Under the pieces are notes generated by a model. The model was not told where the DNA came from and ran no database searches. It was given only the letters and a program-made list of their open reading frames with translations. Shown here one piece after another: positions 1-8,151 of a stretch of 64,000 nt of DNA. The translations under genes were made by a program, and so were the position numbers. Every line of letters starts with the position of its first letter. The stretch's first letter is position 1. The DNA is from Streptomyces sp. 2131.1 (GTDB lineage Bacteria; Actinomycetota; Actinomycetes; Streptomycetales; Streptomycetaceae), in the NCBI RefSeq assembly GCF_900105515.1, contig NZ_FNSY01000001.1:6374001-6438000 (forward strand). The letters are read 5' to 3'.

Positions 1-317
1 CGGCCCGGGTGCAGCGCCTCCAGGGTGCCGAACTGCTCGGCGACCACCAGGGGCGCGTGGTTGGGCAGCAGGACACCGCCGGAGCCGACGCGCAGGGTGG
101 TCGTGGCGGCGGCCAGGCGTCCGGCGAGGATGCCGGGCGCGGAGGTGGCGAGGCTGGGGGTGCTGTGGTGCTCGGCCACCCAGTAGCGCAGGTAGCCGAG
201 CTCCTCGACGCGCGGGGCCAGGGCGACGGTGTCGCGCAGGGCCTGGGTCGCGGAGCCGCCCTCGAAGACGGGCACCACGTCGAGCACGGACAGGGGAATG
301 CCGGTGGGACGGCTCAT
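1..317 (-). CDS. LLM-class (luciferase-like) flavin-dependent monooxygenase, N-terminal part
   Basis: The gene runs off the left edge, so only the first ~105 residues are visible. They show the luciferase-like TIM-barrel start: PLSVLDVVPV, then the alkanal-monooxygenase-type motif YWVAEHHSTP, then GSGGVLLPNHAPLVVAEQF. The ATG at 317-315 follows a strong GGAGG ribosome site. It lies 87 bp downstream of the MFS exporter gene on the same strand, probably in one operon. Enzymes of this family use reduced FMN from a separate reductase, and a flavin reductase gene lies at 2651-3151. Abyssomicin-type clusters carry such a monooxygenase, and in neoabyssomicin a two-component Baeyer-Villiger system of this type is described. 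The substrate here is inferred only from that context. Confidence 0.85.
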   Translation of the reverse strand, partial: MSRPTGIPLSVLDVVPVFEGGSATQALRDTVALAPRVEELGYLRYWVAEHHSTPSLATSAPGILAGRLAAATTTLRVGSGGVLLPNHAPLVVAEQFGTLEALHPG

Positions 318-404
318 GGAGACCTCCGGAAGGGGCGCGCCGCCGGGCGGGTGGCCCGGCGGCGCGGGGCGGACGTACGGGTGAGGGGAGGAGCGGGGCC
401 GGTC

Positions 405-1877
405 TCAGGCGTGGTCGGTGACCGGCTCCGCCTCGGCGGGCGTCTTCTCGGGCGCGTCGGCGGCGGCCGGTTCGGGCTTGGGCTTCCCGGGCAGCAGGAG
501 GCCCGCGGCGAAGACCACGACGGCCGCGGCGACCGGCCACCAGAAGGCGTTGGAGAAGGAGGCGGCGGTGGGGGCGGCGTGGGAGCCGCCGCCCTGGAGG
601 ATCAGGGCGACGACGGCGATGCCGAGCGAGGCGCCGATCTGGTTGAGGATGAAGACCGCGCCGGTGGCCCCGGCGACCGACTCGCCCGGCACCGTCTTGT
701 AGACCGACCCCATGGTGGGCGCACCGACCAGGCCCATGCCGAAGCCGGCGGCGAACTGCGCGGCGGTCAGGGCGAACTGGGAGGTGCCGGAGCCCGATCC
801 GGTGAAGACCAGGGCGCCGACGCCGATCAGCAGAGCGCCGGTCGGGACCAGCCTGCGGGCACCCACCTTGTCGGCGAGGTTGCCCGCGATCGGCATCCCG
901 ATCAGGGTGCCGAGGCCCAGCGGGGCGAGCAGCAGCCCGGACTCCAGCACCGAGTGGCCGTGGACCTGCTGGTAGTACAACGGCAGCAGGAAGAGCAGCG
1001 AGAACAGACCGCCGCCGAGCAGGAACATGGTGGTCACGCTGGCACTGAACCCCTTGCTGCCGAACAGCCGCAGGTCCAGCAGCGGTGTGACCGAGGTGCG
1101 CAGCGCGTGCACGGTGTACGCGACGAACAGGGCGACGCCCACCGCGAGCCCGACGATCACCTTCGTGCTGCCGAAGCCGTCGCCGCCCGCCTGGGACAGC
1201 GCGAACACGATCGCGGCGAAACCGGGGGAGAGCAGCGCCACGCCCAGCGCGTCGAACGGCACGGGGTCGCCGCTCGGCGGCGGGTCGGCCGGCAGCACCC
1301 GGACCGCCAGCACGATCGCGGCCAGCGCGAACGGGATGTTGACCAGGAACATCCACTCCCAGGAGAAGTTGTCCAGCAGCAGTCCGCCGATGATGGGGCC
1401 GACCACCGGGCCGAGCGTGATCGGGACGGAGACCAGGCCCATGACCCGGCCGATCCTGGCGGGTCCGGCGGCGCCCGCGACGACGGTCATCATGATCGGG
1501 TCGACCATGCCGCCGCCGAAGCCCTGGACGATGCGGAAGGCGATCAGGCTTTCGGCGTTCCAGGCGAAGGCGCAGAGCGTCGAGCCGATCAGGAACACCG
1601 ACAGACCGAGCAGCCACATGCGCTTGGCGCCGTAGCGGACCACGGCCCAGCCGGCCAGCGGGATCGCCAGGGCGACCGCGAGCAGATAGCCGGTGGTGAC
1701 CCACTCGATGGTGGCCAGCGTCGCGTGGAACTCGCCGCCCAGCGTGCTGATCCCGACGTTGACGATCGTCGCGTCCAGGTACGACATCATCCCGCCGAGC
1801 ACCATGACGCCGACGAGTGTGAGCAGTGCGGCATCGAGCCGGGCAGGCCCGCTCTCCGCCGGCTTTGTTTCAGACAC
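405..1877 (-). CDS. DHA2-family MFS drug exporter (14 TM)
   Basis: This 490-residue integral membrane protein has many hydrophobic helices and the layout of the EmrB/QacA (DHA2, 14-TM) branch of the major facilitator superfamily. A motif-A-like loop (GWAVVRYGAKRMWLLG) and the antiporter motif C (LGPVVGPIIGG, near residue 165) are visible. The C-terminal tail is short, acidic and rich in Ala, Glu and Pro. The start is GTG, with AAAGGAG just upstream. It is divergent from a TetR gene across a 79-bp gap holding a palindromic operator, the usual arrangement for a drug-induced exporter. In this setting it probably exports the cluster product and gives self-resistance. The drug itself is inferred. 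Confidence 0.9.
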   Translation of the reverse strand: MSETKPAESGPARLDAALLTLVGVMVLGGMMSYLDATIVNVGISTLGGEFHATLATIEWVTTGYLLAVALAIPLAGWAVVRYGAKRMWLLGLSVFLIGSTLCAFAWNAESLIAFRIVQGFGGGMVDPIMMTVVAGAAGPARIGRVMGLVSVPITLGPVVGPIIGGLLLDNFSWEWMFLVNIPFALAAIVLAVRVLPADPPPSGDPVPFDALGVALLSPGFAAIVFALSQAGGDGFGSTKVIVGLAVGVALFVAYTVHALRTSVTPLLDLRLFGSKGFSASVTTMFLLGGGLFSLLFLLPLYYQQVHGHSVLESGLLLAPLGLGTLIGMPIAGNLADKVGARRLVPTGALLIGVGALVFTGSGSGTSQFALTAAQFAAGFGMGLVGAPTMGSVYKTVPGESVAGATGAVFILNQIGASLGIAVVALILQGGGSHAAPTAASFSNAFWWPVAAAVVVFAAGLLLPGKPKPEPAAADAPEKTPAEAEPVTDHA

Positions 1878-1897
1878 GGCAACTCCTTTGAACCACT

Positions 1898-1922
1898 CTA
1901 CCCAGAAAATTTAACTGGGTAG
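1898..1922. promoter_or_regulatory. Palindromic operator between exporter and TetR genes
   Basis: A perfect inverted repeat, CTACCCAG-N9-CTGGGTAG, has arms at 1898-1905 and 1915-1922. The spacer (AAAATTTAA) is AT-rich, which stands out in this GC-rich DNA. It sits between the divergent MFS and TetR starts and probably binds the adjacent TetR protein, controlling both promoters. Confidence 0.7.
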
Positions 1923-1956
1923 TTAAAACAGGTGGCTGGCACGGTAGCATGGGTGC

Positions 1957-2661
1957 ATGAGCGTTGGCGAGAACGAAGAGACGGCCGGGCGCCCCGCGGA
2001 ACGGGGGCGCCTCGACAAGCGACGGGCGATCGTGGAGGCGGCCCTGCGGGTCTTCGCGCAGGTCGGCTACGCCCAGGCGAGCCTGGACGTGATCGCCGCC
2101 GAGGCCGGGGTGTCGAAGCCGACGATCTACAACCACCTGGGCTCGAAGGAGAAGCTCTTCCGGTACGTCATGACGGAGACCGCCGCCCGGTCCAACGCCA
2201 AGACCCTCGACGTCCTCACCGCCTTCCCCGCCGACCCGGCCCAGCTCCGCCCCGGCCTGGAGGACCTGGCCACCAAGCTCGTCGACTGCTACTGCGACGA
2301 GCAGTCCGAGGCCGTGCGCCGGCTGCTGTACGCGGAGGCCGTGCGCTTCCCGGACCTCTTCGACGCGGTACGGGCCAGCGGACCCAACCAGTTCACCGAG
2401 GCGCTCGCGGGCCGCCTCGCCCGGCTGGCCAACGCCGGGCACCTGCGGGTCGAGGACCCGGTCAGGGCGGCCAACCAGTTCATCGCGCTGGTCTACGACG
2501 AGCTGCCGGGGATGAGCGCGCTCGGGACGCGGCCGCTCGACCCGGCGGAGGTCGCGGAGGTCGTCACGGCGGGTGTCGACACCTTCCTGCGCGCCTTCGG
2601 TACGGACGCGAAGGCCCCCGGCGCCGCGGCACCGGGGGCTCCCGGCGCGGTCAGCGGCTGA
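1957..2661 (+). CDS. TetR/AcrR-family transcriptional regulator
   Basis: The protein has 234 residues with an N-terminal TetR helix-turn-helix at about residues 22-68 (RRAIVEAALRVFAQVGYAQ, then AGVSKPTIYNHLGSKEKLF). A helical ligand-binding domain of the AefR/TetR_C type follows, with a Pro/Ala/Gly tail. It is divergent from the MFS exporter and probably represses it through the palindrome at 1898-1922, with release by the cluster product or an intermediate. Its 3' end overlaps the convergent flavin reductase gene by 11 bp. A TetR-exporter pair at this position resembles the regulator-exporter pair of abyssomicin clusters. Confidence 0.9.
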   Translation: MSVGENEETAGRPAERGRLDKRRAIVEAALRVFAQVGYAQASLDVIAAEAGVSKPTIYNHLGSKEKLFRYVMTETAARSNAKTLDVLTAFPADPAQLRPGLEDLATKLVDCYCDEQSEAVRRLLYAEAVRFPDLFDAVRASGPNQFTEALAGRLARLANAGHLRVEDPVRAANQFIALVYDELPGMSALGTRPLDPAEVAEVVTAGVDTFLRAFGTDAKAPGAAAPGAPGAVSG

Positions 2662-3151
2662 GCCGCCCGTACGAGCCCCGGAAGAACAGCAGCGGGTCGC
2701 CGTCCTCGACCGCGTCCAACCGGTGCACCCGGGCGACCACGATCACGTGGTCGCCCGCCGGGTGCTCCGCCTCGATGGAGCACTCCAGCCAGGCCAGCGC
2801 GCCTTCGAGCACCGGTGCCCCGTCCGGCGACCGGCCCCACGGCATCCCGTGGAACTTGTCCCCGCCGGTCACCGCGAGCCGGGACGCGGCCTCGCGGTGC
2901 CCGACACCGAGGATGCTGATGCCCAGCAGCCCGCCGGCCCGGATGCGCGGCCAGCTGGTGCTGGTCTCCGCCACACAGAACGAGACCAGCGGCGGATCGA
3001 GGGACACCGAACAGAAGGAGTTCGCCGCCAGCCCCGACCGCACACCGGTCACCGGGTCCTGCGAGGCGACGGCCACCACACCCGTCGCGAACCGCCCGAG
3101 CACGTTGCGCAGACATCGGGTGCCGCCCTCAGGGGCTCTCGTGCCGGTCAT
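2651..3151 (-). CDS. Flavin reductase (FMN/FAD:NADH), monooxygenase partner
   Basis: The 166-residue protein has the flavin-reductase-like domain of small two-component monooxygenase partners: LRNVLGRFATGVVAVAS, GLAANSFCSVSLDPPLVSFC, and LEGALAWLECSIEAEHPAGD near the end. It would pass reduced FMN or FAD to a separate oxygenase, most simply the LLM enzyme at the left edge. It is the last gene of the tetronate operon. Its ATG overlaps the stop of the preceding hydrolase gene (ATGA, 3148-3151), which implies translational coupling. In neoabyssomicin biosynthesis a flavin reductase partners an LLM-type Baeyer-Villiger enzyme; the same role here is an inference. Confidence 0.88.
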   Translation of the reverse strand: MTGTRAPEGGTRCLRNVLGRFATGVVAVASQDPVTGVRSGLAANSFCSVSLDPPLVSFCVAETSTSWPRIRAGGLLGISILGVGHREAASRLAVTGGDKFHGMPWGRSPDGAPVLEGALAWLECSIEAEHPAGDHVIVVARVHRLDAVEDGDPLLFFRGSYGRLSR

Positions 3152-4230
3152 CCCCGCTTCCCTCCGTACCGCAGCCGTGCGAACTCGCGTGTGAGCGCGA
3201 CCCGTTGTTCTCCGTGACCGCCGCGCATGCGCAGCACCGACAGCAGCGTCCACAACCGCGTCTGCGCGAAGTGCGACGGGGAGCCGTGCACGTCGTCGTG
3301 GGCCAGCAGCCGCACCCCGCGCACCCGCTCCCGCAGCAGCCGGGCGTCGCCCGGCGGGATGATCTCGTCCCGCAGGCTCGTCACATGCGCCACCGGAATC
3401 CGCAGCGCCGACAGCTCTTCGGGCGTCAGCGCCCAGTCCCGTATGAGCCCGTACACCTCGTCCGGCTTCGTCCGGGTCAGATGCGCGAGCGTGTCCGTGG
3501 TGACCCGGGGCACCGTCCGCTGCCACGCCGTGTCGGTGAAGAAGTCGCGCAGCGGCGCACCCGCCCCGACGACCCCGCTGATGCGGGAGTCGTGCAGGGC
3601 CGCCCGGAGCGCCAGATGACCGCTGAAGCTCAGCGCCAGCGCGTACGTACGCGAGGTGTCGGCCCGGTCGCCGACCGCGTCGAGCAGCGCCGGGAACATC
3701 TGCCAGCTGTCCGCCCCGTACGACAGGGTGTTCTCGCCGACGCCGGGCATCTCGGTGACCACCCCGGCGAAGCCCAGCGCCGCCAGCTGGAGCAGCACCG
3801 GAGCCCACTGCTCCTTGATGGACACGATCCCGCCGGTCATCACCAGGAGCGGCTTCGGGTCCGAGGCGTCGAAGCCCGCCGTCCAGCAGCGGATACGGCC
3901 TCCGGCGAGGTCGACGTCCAGTCGTCGCACCGCCGGGAAGTCCGACCGCCAGGTGTCGAAGGCCTCCGTGCACCGCTCCAGCGCCTCTTGCCGCGCGGCC
4001 CCGTCCACGAACGGGAAGCGGGCCATGTTGTAGTGCACACAGGCGTCCAGTGGTTTCCCCTCGGCCTCCAGCCGTGCGCCCTCGGCGCTCCACTCGTGCA
4101 CCCAGGAGCCCGGTGTGCCGTCCCCGTCGTCGGAGATCCGCGCGAGCAGGGGGTCGTAGTGCTCGGGTGGCAGCCCCTGCGAACGGGTGTGCGCGACCAC
4201 GAAGTTCTTCAGTTCCGCGATGTCGTTCAT
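3148..4230 (-). CDS. Tetronate-cassette alpha/beta hydrolase (AbyA5/Agg5-like)
   Basis: This 360-residue protein has an FrsA-like alpha/beta-hydrolase fold. The nucleophile elbow is ALSFSGHLAL (around residue 210), the acid is likely in SLRDEIIPPGD, and the His in DDVHGSPSH. In tetronate pathways such as agglomerin and abyssomicin, the equivalent enzyme removes acetate from the acetylated hydroxymethyl tetronate to make an exocyclic double bond. In spirotetronates this alkene is the dienophile for [4+2] cyclisation. The start codon overlaps the stop of the acyltransferase gene by 4 bp (ATGA, 4227-4230). The assignment rests on fold plus the complete, ordered cassette around it. Confidence 0.85.
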   Translation of the reverse strand: MNDIAELKNFVVAHTRSQGLPPEHYDPLLARISDDGDGTPGSWVHEWSAEGARLEAEGKPLDACVHYNMARFPFVDGAARQEALERCTEAFDTWRSDFPAVRRLDVDLAGGRIRCWTAGFDASDPKPLLVMTGGIVSIKEQWAPVLLQLAALGFAGVVTEMPGVGENTLSYGADSWQMFPALLDAVGDRADTSRTYALALSFSGHLALRAALHDSRISGVVGAGAPLRDFFTDTAWQRTVPRVTTDTLAHLTRTKPDEVYGLIRDWALTPEELSALRIPVAHVTSLRDEIIPPGDARLLRERVRGVRLLAHDDVHGSPSHFAQTRLWTLLSVLRMRGGHGEQRVALTREFARLRYGGKRG

Positions 4231-4997
4231 ACGCTTTCCAGCGCCTCCTTGACCTCGGTCAGTACGTCCGCCGCCTCGGCCCCGTCGATGACCCGGTGGT
4301 CGAAGGCGAGACTGAGCCGCAGCACCGGTGCCACCACGATCCGCCCGTCCCGCACGACGGGCCGGTCCAGGACCCTGCCCACCCCGAACGTGGTCGTGGT
4401 GCCGCCCACCGAGTGGAAGGAGTCCACCGCGCGGTGGCCGAGCGAGGTGACCGCGAACGTGCCGTTGAGGTGGGGACGCAGGGCGAGCGAGTGCGCCGCC
4501 TTGCGGAACGCCCTGCGGCCCTCGGTCCAGCCCGCCCGGTGCAGCTTCCGCACCCCTTCGAACTCGGGCAGCCTCTCCGGGTCGCCGTCCCTGATCCGTG
4601 CCAGATGTGCCTGGATGGCGGGCAGTTCCGCCTCGTGGACGTCGGGCACGATGGTGCCGAGGACGACCCGGCGGCCGTCCAGGACGCGGTCCAGGGCGAC
4701 CTTCCCGTTGACGAACGGGTAGTGCGCGATCCGGGGCCGGAGCGGTCCTCCGCTCACCGCCGCGTTGGCGTCCGGATGCTTCGCGAGGACCCGGCCGGCC
4801 GCGCGCAGCACGTACGAGGTGGTCGAGTACCGCACGCCCCCGCTCTCCTGCGCGGACGCCCGGTGGGCGAGTACCCGGCTCATGTCGACCTCGGTGTCGA
4901 GGAACACCGGCGAGAAGTCCCGGATCACCTCCAGGAAGAACAGCGTGTGCCGGCGCTGCCGGGGCAGCGGCGCACCGGCCTCCGGGGCGTCGCTCAC
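4227..4997 (-). CDS. Tetronate acetyltransferase, 2-oxoacid dehydrogenase E2-type (AbyA4/Agg4-like)
   Basis: The 256-residue protein is only the catalytic domain of a dihydrolipoyl acyltransferase, with no lipoyl or subunit-binding domain. The catalytic motif DHRVIDGAEAADVL lies near the C-terminus, and TSLGHRAVDSFHSVGGTTTTFGVGR is in the expected preceding region once split into its two strands. Stand-alone enzymes of this type in tetronate clusters acetylate the hydroxymethyl group of the tetronate ring, and the following hydrolase then eliminates acetate. The GTG start at 4997 overlaps the ACP stop (GTGA). Earlier in-frame starts exist but would run into the ACP gene, so 4997 is preferred. 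Confidence 0.88.
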   Translation of the reverse strand: MSDAPEAGAPLPRQRRHTLFFLEVIRDFSPVFLDTEVDMSRVLAHRASAQESGGVRYSTTSYVLRAAGRVLAKHPDANAAVSGGPLRPRIAHYPFVNGKVALDRVLDGRRVVLGTIVPDVHEAELPAIQAHLARIRDGDPERLPEFEGVRKLHRAGWTEGRRAFRKAAHSLALRPHLNGTFAVTSLGHRAVDSFHSVGGTTTTFGVGRVLDRPVVRDGRIVVAPVLRLSLAFDHRVIDGAEAADVLTEVKEALESV

Positions 4998-5221
4998 GGC
5001 GACACCGCCAGCAGGTACACGTCCCGCAGACTGGTCGCCTCCAGGACGTCGGCCAGCGGCAGCGAACGGCCGGTCTCCCGCTCCAGCACCGTGCACAGCG
5101 CCAGCAGGTGTACCGAGTCCCAGGACTCCACGGTGTCCAGCCCACGCCCCAGGTCATCGGCGGTGACGGGCAGGGCGAGTTCGTCGCGCAGGAGCGTGAC
5201 GAAGTCATCGACGGTCTTCAC
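4994..5221 (-). CDS. Stand-alone acyl carrier protein for glyceryl loading (AbyA3/Agg3-like)
   Basis: This is a 75-residue acyl carrier protein. The phosphopantetheine site is the Ser in ESWDSVHLLALC (around residue 36), followed by the usual acidic helix. In tetronate pathways the FkbH-like enzyme loads a D-1,3-bisphosphoglycerate-derived glyceryl group onto such an ACP, supplying the three carbons of the tetronate ring. The gene overlaps both neighbours by 4 bp: its GTG start with the FkbH stop (5218-5221), and its stop with the acyltransferase start (4994-4997). Stoichiometric co-translation with FkbH fits its role as that enzyme's partner. Confidence 0.92.
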   Translation of the reverse strand: MKTVDDFVTLLRDELALPVTADDLGRGLDTVESWDSVHLLALCTVLERETGRSLPLADVLEATSLRDVYLLAVSP

Positions 5222-7083
5222 GGGAGGTCCCTTTCGAAACGCGCGGTCAGTCGGATGTGGTCCACGGGGGTGGCGGTCGGCCGGGACGTGAGCCGGAAGT
5301 CGGCCGAGGCTTCGTCGGCGCGCACCGTCTCGAAGCCCGCCTGCGGGTAGAAGTCCGCCACCTTGCCGTTGCGGGCGGTCCGCACATAGCCGGCCCGCAC
5401 CTCCTCCGCGCCCTCGTCGAAGGCGTGCTCCAGTACCGCGTCCAGCACCGCCCGCTCGATACCGCGCGAGAAGACCCGGCAGCTCAGCAGGAAGTTCTCG
5501 ACGTGCAGCACCCCGGCATCGCGCCGCAGCAGCACAGCCCCGACCAGGCCGTTGTCCCCGAAGCGGTCCGCCGACTCGATCGCCAGCACCCGCGCCGCCG
5601 GGTCCTCGCGCAGCGCCCTCACCTCGGCCGGCTGGAGGCGTCGGGTGGTGAGATTGAACTGGTTGGTGCGCAGGGTCAGTTGCGAGATGCGGTCGGTCCG
5701 GGACGCGTCCACGGGGGCGAGGGTCACGGAGATGTCCAGCTCGCGCAGATAGCCGTCGAGCGAGTCGAAGGTGTGCAGGAAATCCTGCCGGGCCTGCTCC
5801 TCGCGGTAACGGGCCGGGCGGGCCCGGTCCTCGGCGGTCAGCGCCCGTACGTCGAACCAGCCGTCGGCCAGGAGACGTTCGACGTGCAGCGCGGGTTCCC
5901 CGCCCACCTGGAGGACCGCGACACCGGGCAGCTCGCGGCGCACGAGACCGCACTCGAAGGCGCTGTCGTCCACGAACACGAAGCTGTCCGTGGAGAGGTT
6001 GAGAGCGGCGGCCAGCTCGGCCAGGTTCTCGTGCTTCGGCCGCCAGTTGGCCCGCACCTGTACGAAGTCGTCCTCGCGCAGTGTCAGTTCGGGGTGCTCG
6101 CGCAGGGTCTTCACCACCGGCTCACGGTCGTTCTTGCTGACCGCAGCCAGCAGCACGCCCTGCGAGCCCAGCTGCTTCGCCACCGCCTGGAAGCGTCGGA
6201 ACGCCTCCCCGCGATAGCTCCCCGCCACCTCGATCCCCTCGGGACCGGCCTCCCCGAGCACCCCGCCCCACACCGTGTCGTCCAGGTCCAGGGCGAGCAC
6301 CTTCTTCGCACCGCCCGCCGCCTGCCGCGCCAGATGGCCGACCTCGCGGGCGTACCCGGCCAGCAGCGCGTCCGACAGGTGCGCCTTGGCGTAGACGCTC
6401 TGCCGTACGTCCCGGGCGGGCGTCCCCTCGGCGAGCAGCGGGTCCAGATCGACGGTGACCACCTCGGGCCGGGTCTCCGTCAGCCGCAGCAGCCGCGCGT
6501 TGGCCTCCCGCCACACCGCGCCGAGCCGGGCACGGGCCCCCAGGTCCACGAGCTGGGCGGTGAGTGAGCGGGGGAGCGGCACGGTGTTGAGGACGAGCGT
6601 GGCGCCCCGGGCGGCCGTCGCGAAGACCTCGGCGGCCCGCTCGACCAGCGCCGTCTTCTCGGCCAGGACGCGTTCCACGTCCTCCACCCGCCAGGGCAGC
6701 GGCAGTTCACCGGCCACCAGGTCAGCGTCCAGCACGCACAGGACGAGCGAGGGCCCGGCGGCGTACAGCGCGCTGCCGGGGTCCGCGAGGTCGAAGACCC
6801 AGCTGTCGAAGTCGGAGAGCCGCACCCGTGCCAGCAGCCCGTGCCGGGCCAGCTCGCCGGTGAGCGCGGGCACCAGCGCGGACAGCGTGCCGTGGCCGGT
6901 CACCGCGATCAGCGGCGCGGGTACGGCGGGATGGGCGGCGAGCACCCGGTCCGGGTCGAGCCGGGCCAGCAGCCGGCCCGCCCGGACGAGCGCGTCCCCG
7001 GAGAGCCCGGCCACCAGCCCCCGTACGGCGGGATAGTCCTCGGCCGTGATCTCCCGCAGCTCCTCGGCGGTCGCGTCGGTCAC
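5218..7083 (-). CDS. FkbH-like glyceryl-ACP synthase (HAD-IIIC), AbyA2/Agg2-like
   Basis: The 621-residue protein has three parts: an N-terminal SGNH-like region (to about residue 250), a HAD-IIIC domain with the catalytic motif LALDLDDTVWGG (around residue 263) and SFVFVDDSAFE, and a C-terminal GNAT-like region (around 460-600; ADRFGDNGLVGAVLL). FkbH-type enzymes dephosphorylate 1,3-bisphosphoglycerate and transfer the glyceryl group to an ACP. This is the signature enzyme of tetronate and glycerate-extended polyketides. The GTG start at 7083 is 4 bp after the KASIII stop. With the ACP just downstream the glyceryl-S-ACP supply step is complete. Confidence 0.93.
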   Translation of the reverse strand: MTDATAEELREITAEDYPAVRGLVAGLSGDALVRAGRLLARLDPDRVLAAHPAVPAPLIAVTGHGTLSALVPALTGELARHGLLARVRLSDFDSWVFDLADPGSALYAAGPSLVLCVLDADLVAGELPLPWRVEDVERVLAEKTALVERAAEVFATAARGATLVLNTVPLPRSLTAQLVDLGARARLGAVWREANARLLRLTETRPEVVTVDLDPLLAEGTPARDVRQSVYAKAHLSDALLAGYAREVGHLARQAAGGAKKVLALDLDDTVWGGVLGEAGPEGIEVAGSYRGEAFRRFQAVAKQLGSQGVLLAAVSKNDREPVVKTLREHPELTLREDDFVQVRANWRPKHENLAELAAALNLSTDSFVFVDDSAFECGLVRRELPGVAVLQVGGEPALHVERLLADGWFDVRALTAEDRARPARYREEQARQDFLHTFDSLDGYLRELDISVTLAPVDASRTDRISQLTLRTNQFNLTTRRLQPAEVRALREDPAARVLAIESADRFGDNGLVGAVLLRRDAGVLHVENFLLSCRVFSRGIERAVLDAVLEHAFDEGAEEVRAGYVRTARNGKVADFYPQAGFETVRADEASADFRLTSRPTATPVDHIRLTARFERDLP

Positions 7084-7087
7084 GGTG

Positions 7088-8119
7088 TCAGTTCCCTTCC
7101 AGGGCGAAGCCCGCCTTGAGCCACTTGCTGGACTCGATGGAGATGCCCACCGCGCGCCGCCCGCCCGCCAGCCGCGCGAGCGCCCGCTCCAGCTGGAGGA
7201 AGACGATGGCGTTGCCGCAGTTCCCGGCGTCGTCCACGCAGGAGACCGCCTCGGCGCCCGGCAGCCCGAGCCCCTCGGTGATCAGCCGGGTCATCCGGCC
7301 CGACAGCTGCGGGGGCAGCAGCAGGTCCACGTCCTCGCGCGCCCAGCCCAGGCCGTCCAGCAGCTCGTCCAGCACCTCGCCGGCCATCACCGGTACGTAC
7401 TTCTCGATCGCCTTGTAGTCCTCGGTCGCCGCCGGGCGGTCGCTGTCGCGGTCGGCGGGGCCGAACCACTCCAGGACCGCCCCCGGCTCCCGGCCGAGCC
7501 CCACCAGCCGGCTGAACAGCGCCCGCACCGAGGCGGACCCGGGGCCCGGCTCGGTGGACAGCACGGCGGCGCCGGCCGCGTCCCCGAACAGGACGTAGTT
7601 CACCAGCTCGGCCGGGGCGGTGGTGCGCAGATCGGCGTCCAGGTCGTAGAACCTGGCGATCACGTCGCCGCCGAGCACCAGCACCGTACGGGCGCTCCCG
7701 GCGCGCAGCAGCTGCTGGGCGAGGTCGAGCGCCTGGACCGCGCCGGAGCACCCCGACTGGAGCTGATAGCTCCGTACACCGTCGATGCCCAGCCGGTCCG
7801 CGACGATGTTGACCGTCGCCGGCATCAGCCGGTCCGGTGTCGCCGTGCCCAGCACGACCGCGTCCACGGCGTCCGGTGCCAGACCGGCCCGGTCCAGGGC
7901 CGCGCGCCCGGCCTCCTCGGCCAGGTCCGCCAGCGAGGCGGTGAGCTTCCCGGAGTCCAGATCCAGCGCCAGGTGGCGCGAGGCGGTGCCGATGAAGACA
8001 TCCACCCACTGCTGCCACAGCGCGTCCATGCCGAACCGCTCCGCCAGCGTGGCGTTGTCCAGCGGCGGGCCGGGAAGCGCGGAGGCCGCCGACCGTATGT
8101 ACACGTCCCGACCCGTCAT
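7088..8119 (-). CDS. KASIII-like tetronate-forming synthase (AbyA1/RkD/Agg1-like)
   Basis: The 343-residue protein has a FabH/KASIII fold. The catalytic Cys is in LQSGCSGAVQALDLA (around residue 121), VNYVLFGDAAGAAVLSTE is the conserved core, and an Asn sits in DDAGNCGNAIVFL. At the place where FabH has the His of its HQAN motif, this protein reads LLPPQLSGRM, so the His appears to be Pro and the Asn is Ser. In tetronate clusters this enzyme joins the glyceryl-ACP to the polyketide beta-ketoacyl chain by C-C and C-O bond formation. It lies 32 bp after the AbyU-like gene and 4 bp before FkbH, on one transcript. Confidence 0.9.
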   Translation of the reverse strand: MTGRDVYIRSAASALPGPPLDNATLAERFGMDALWQQWVDVFIGTASRHLALDLDSGKLTASLADLAEEAGRAALDRAGLAPDAVDAVVLGTATPDRLMPATVNIVADRLGIDGVRSYQLQSGCSGAVQALDLAQQLLRAGSARTVLVLGGDVIARFYDLDADLRTTAPAELVNYVLFGDAAGAAVLSTEPGPGSASVRALFSRLVGLGREPGAVLEWFGPADRDSDRPAATEDYKAIEKYVPVMAGEVLDELLDGLGWAREDVDLLLPPQLSGRMTRLITEGLGLPGAEAVSCVDDAGNCGNAIVFLQLERALARLAGGRRAVGISIESSKWLKAGFALEGN

Positions 8120-8151
8120 GAGGGCCCTTCCTCGCTCGTACGGAACCGGCC

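Noticed and set aside
9..1922. Long plus-strand open frame opposite the MFS exporter
   Set aside because: It is a low-complexity Gly/Arg/Asp/His-rich shadow typical of GC-rich antisense frames, while the minus strand has a clear 14-TM protein.
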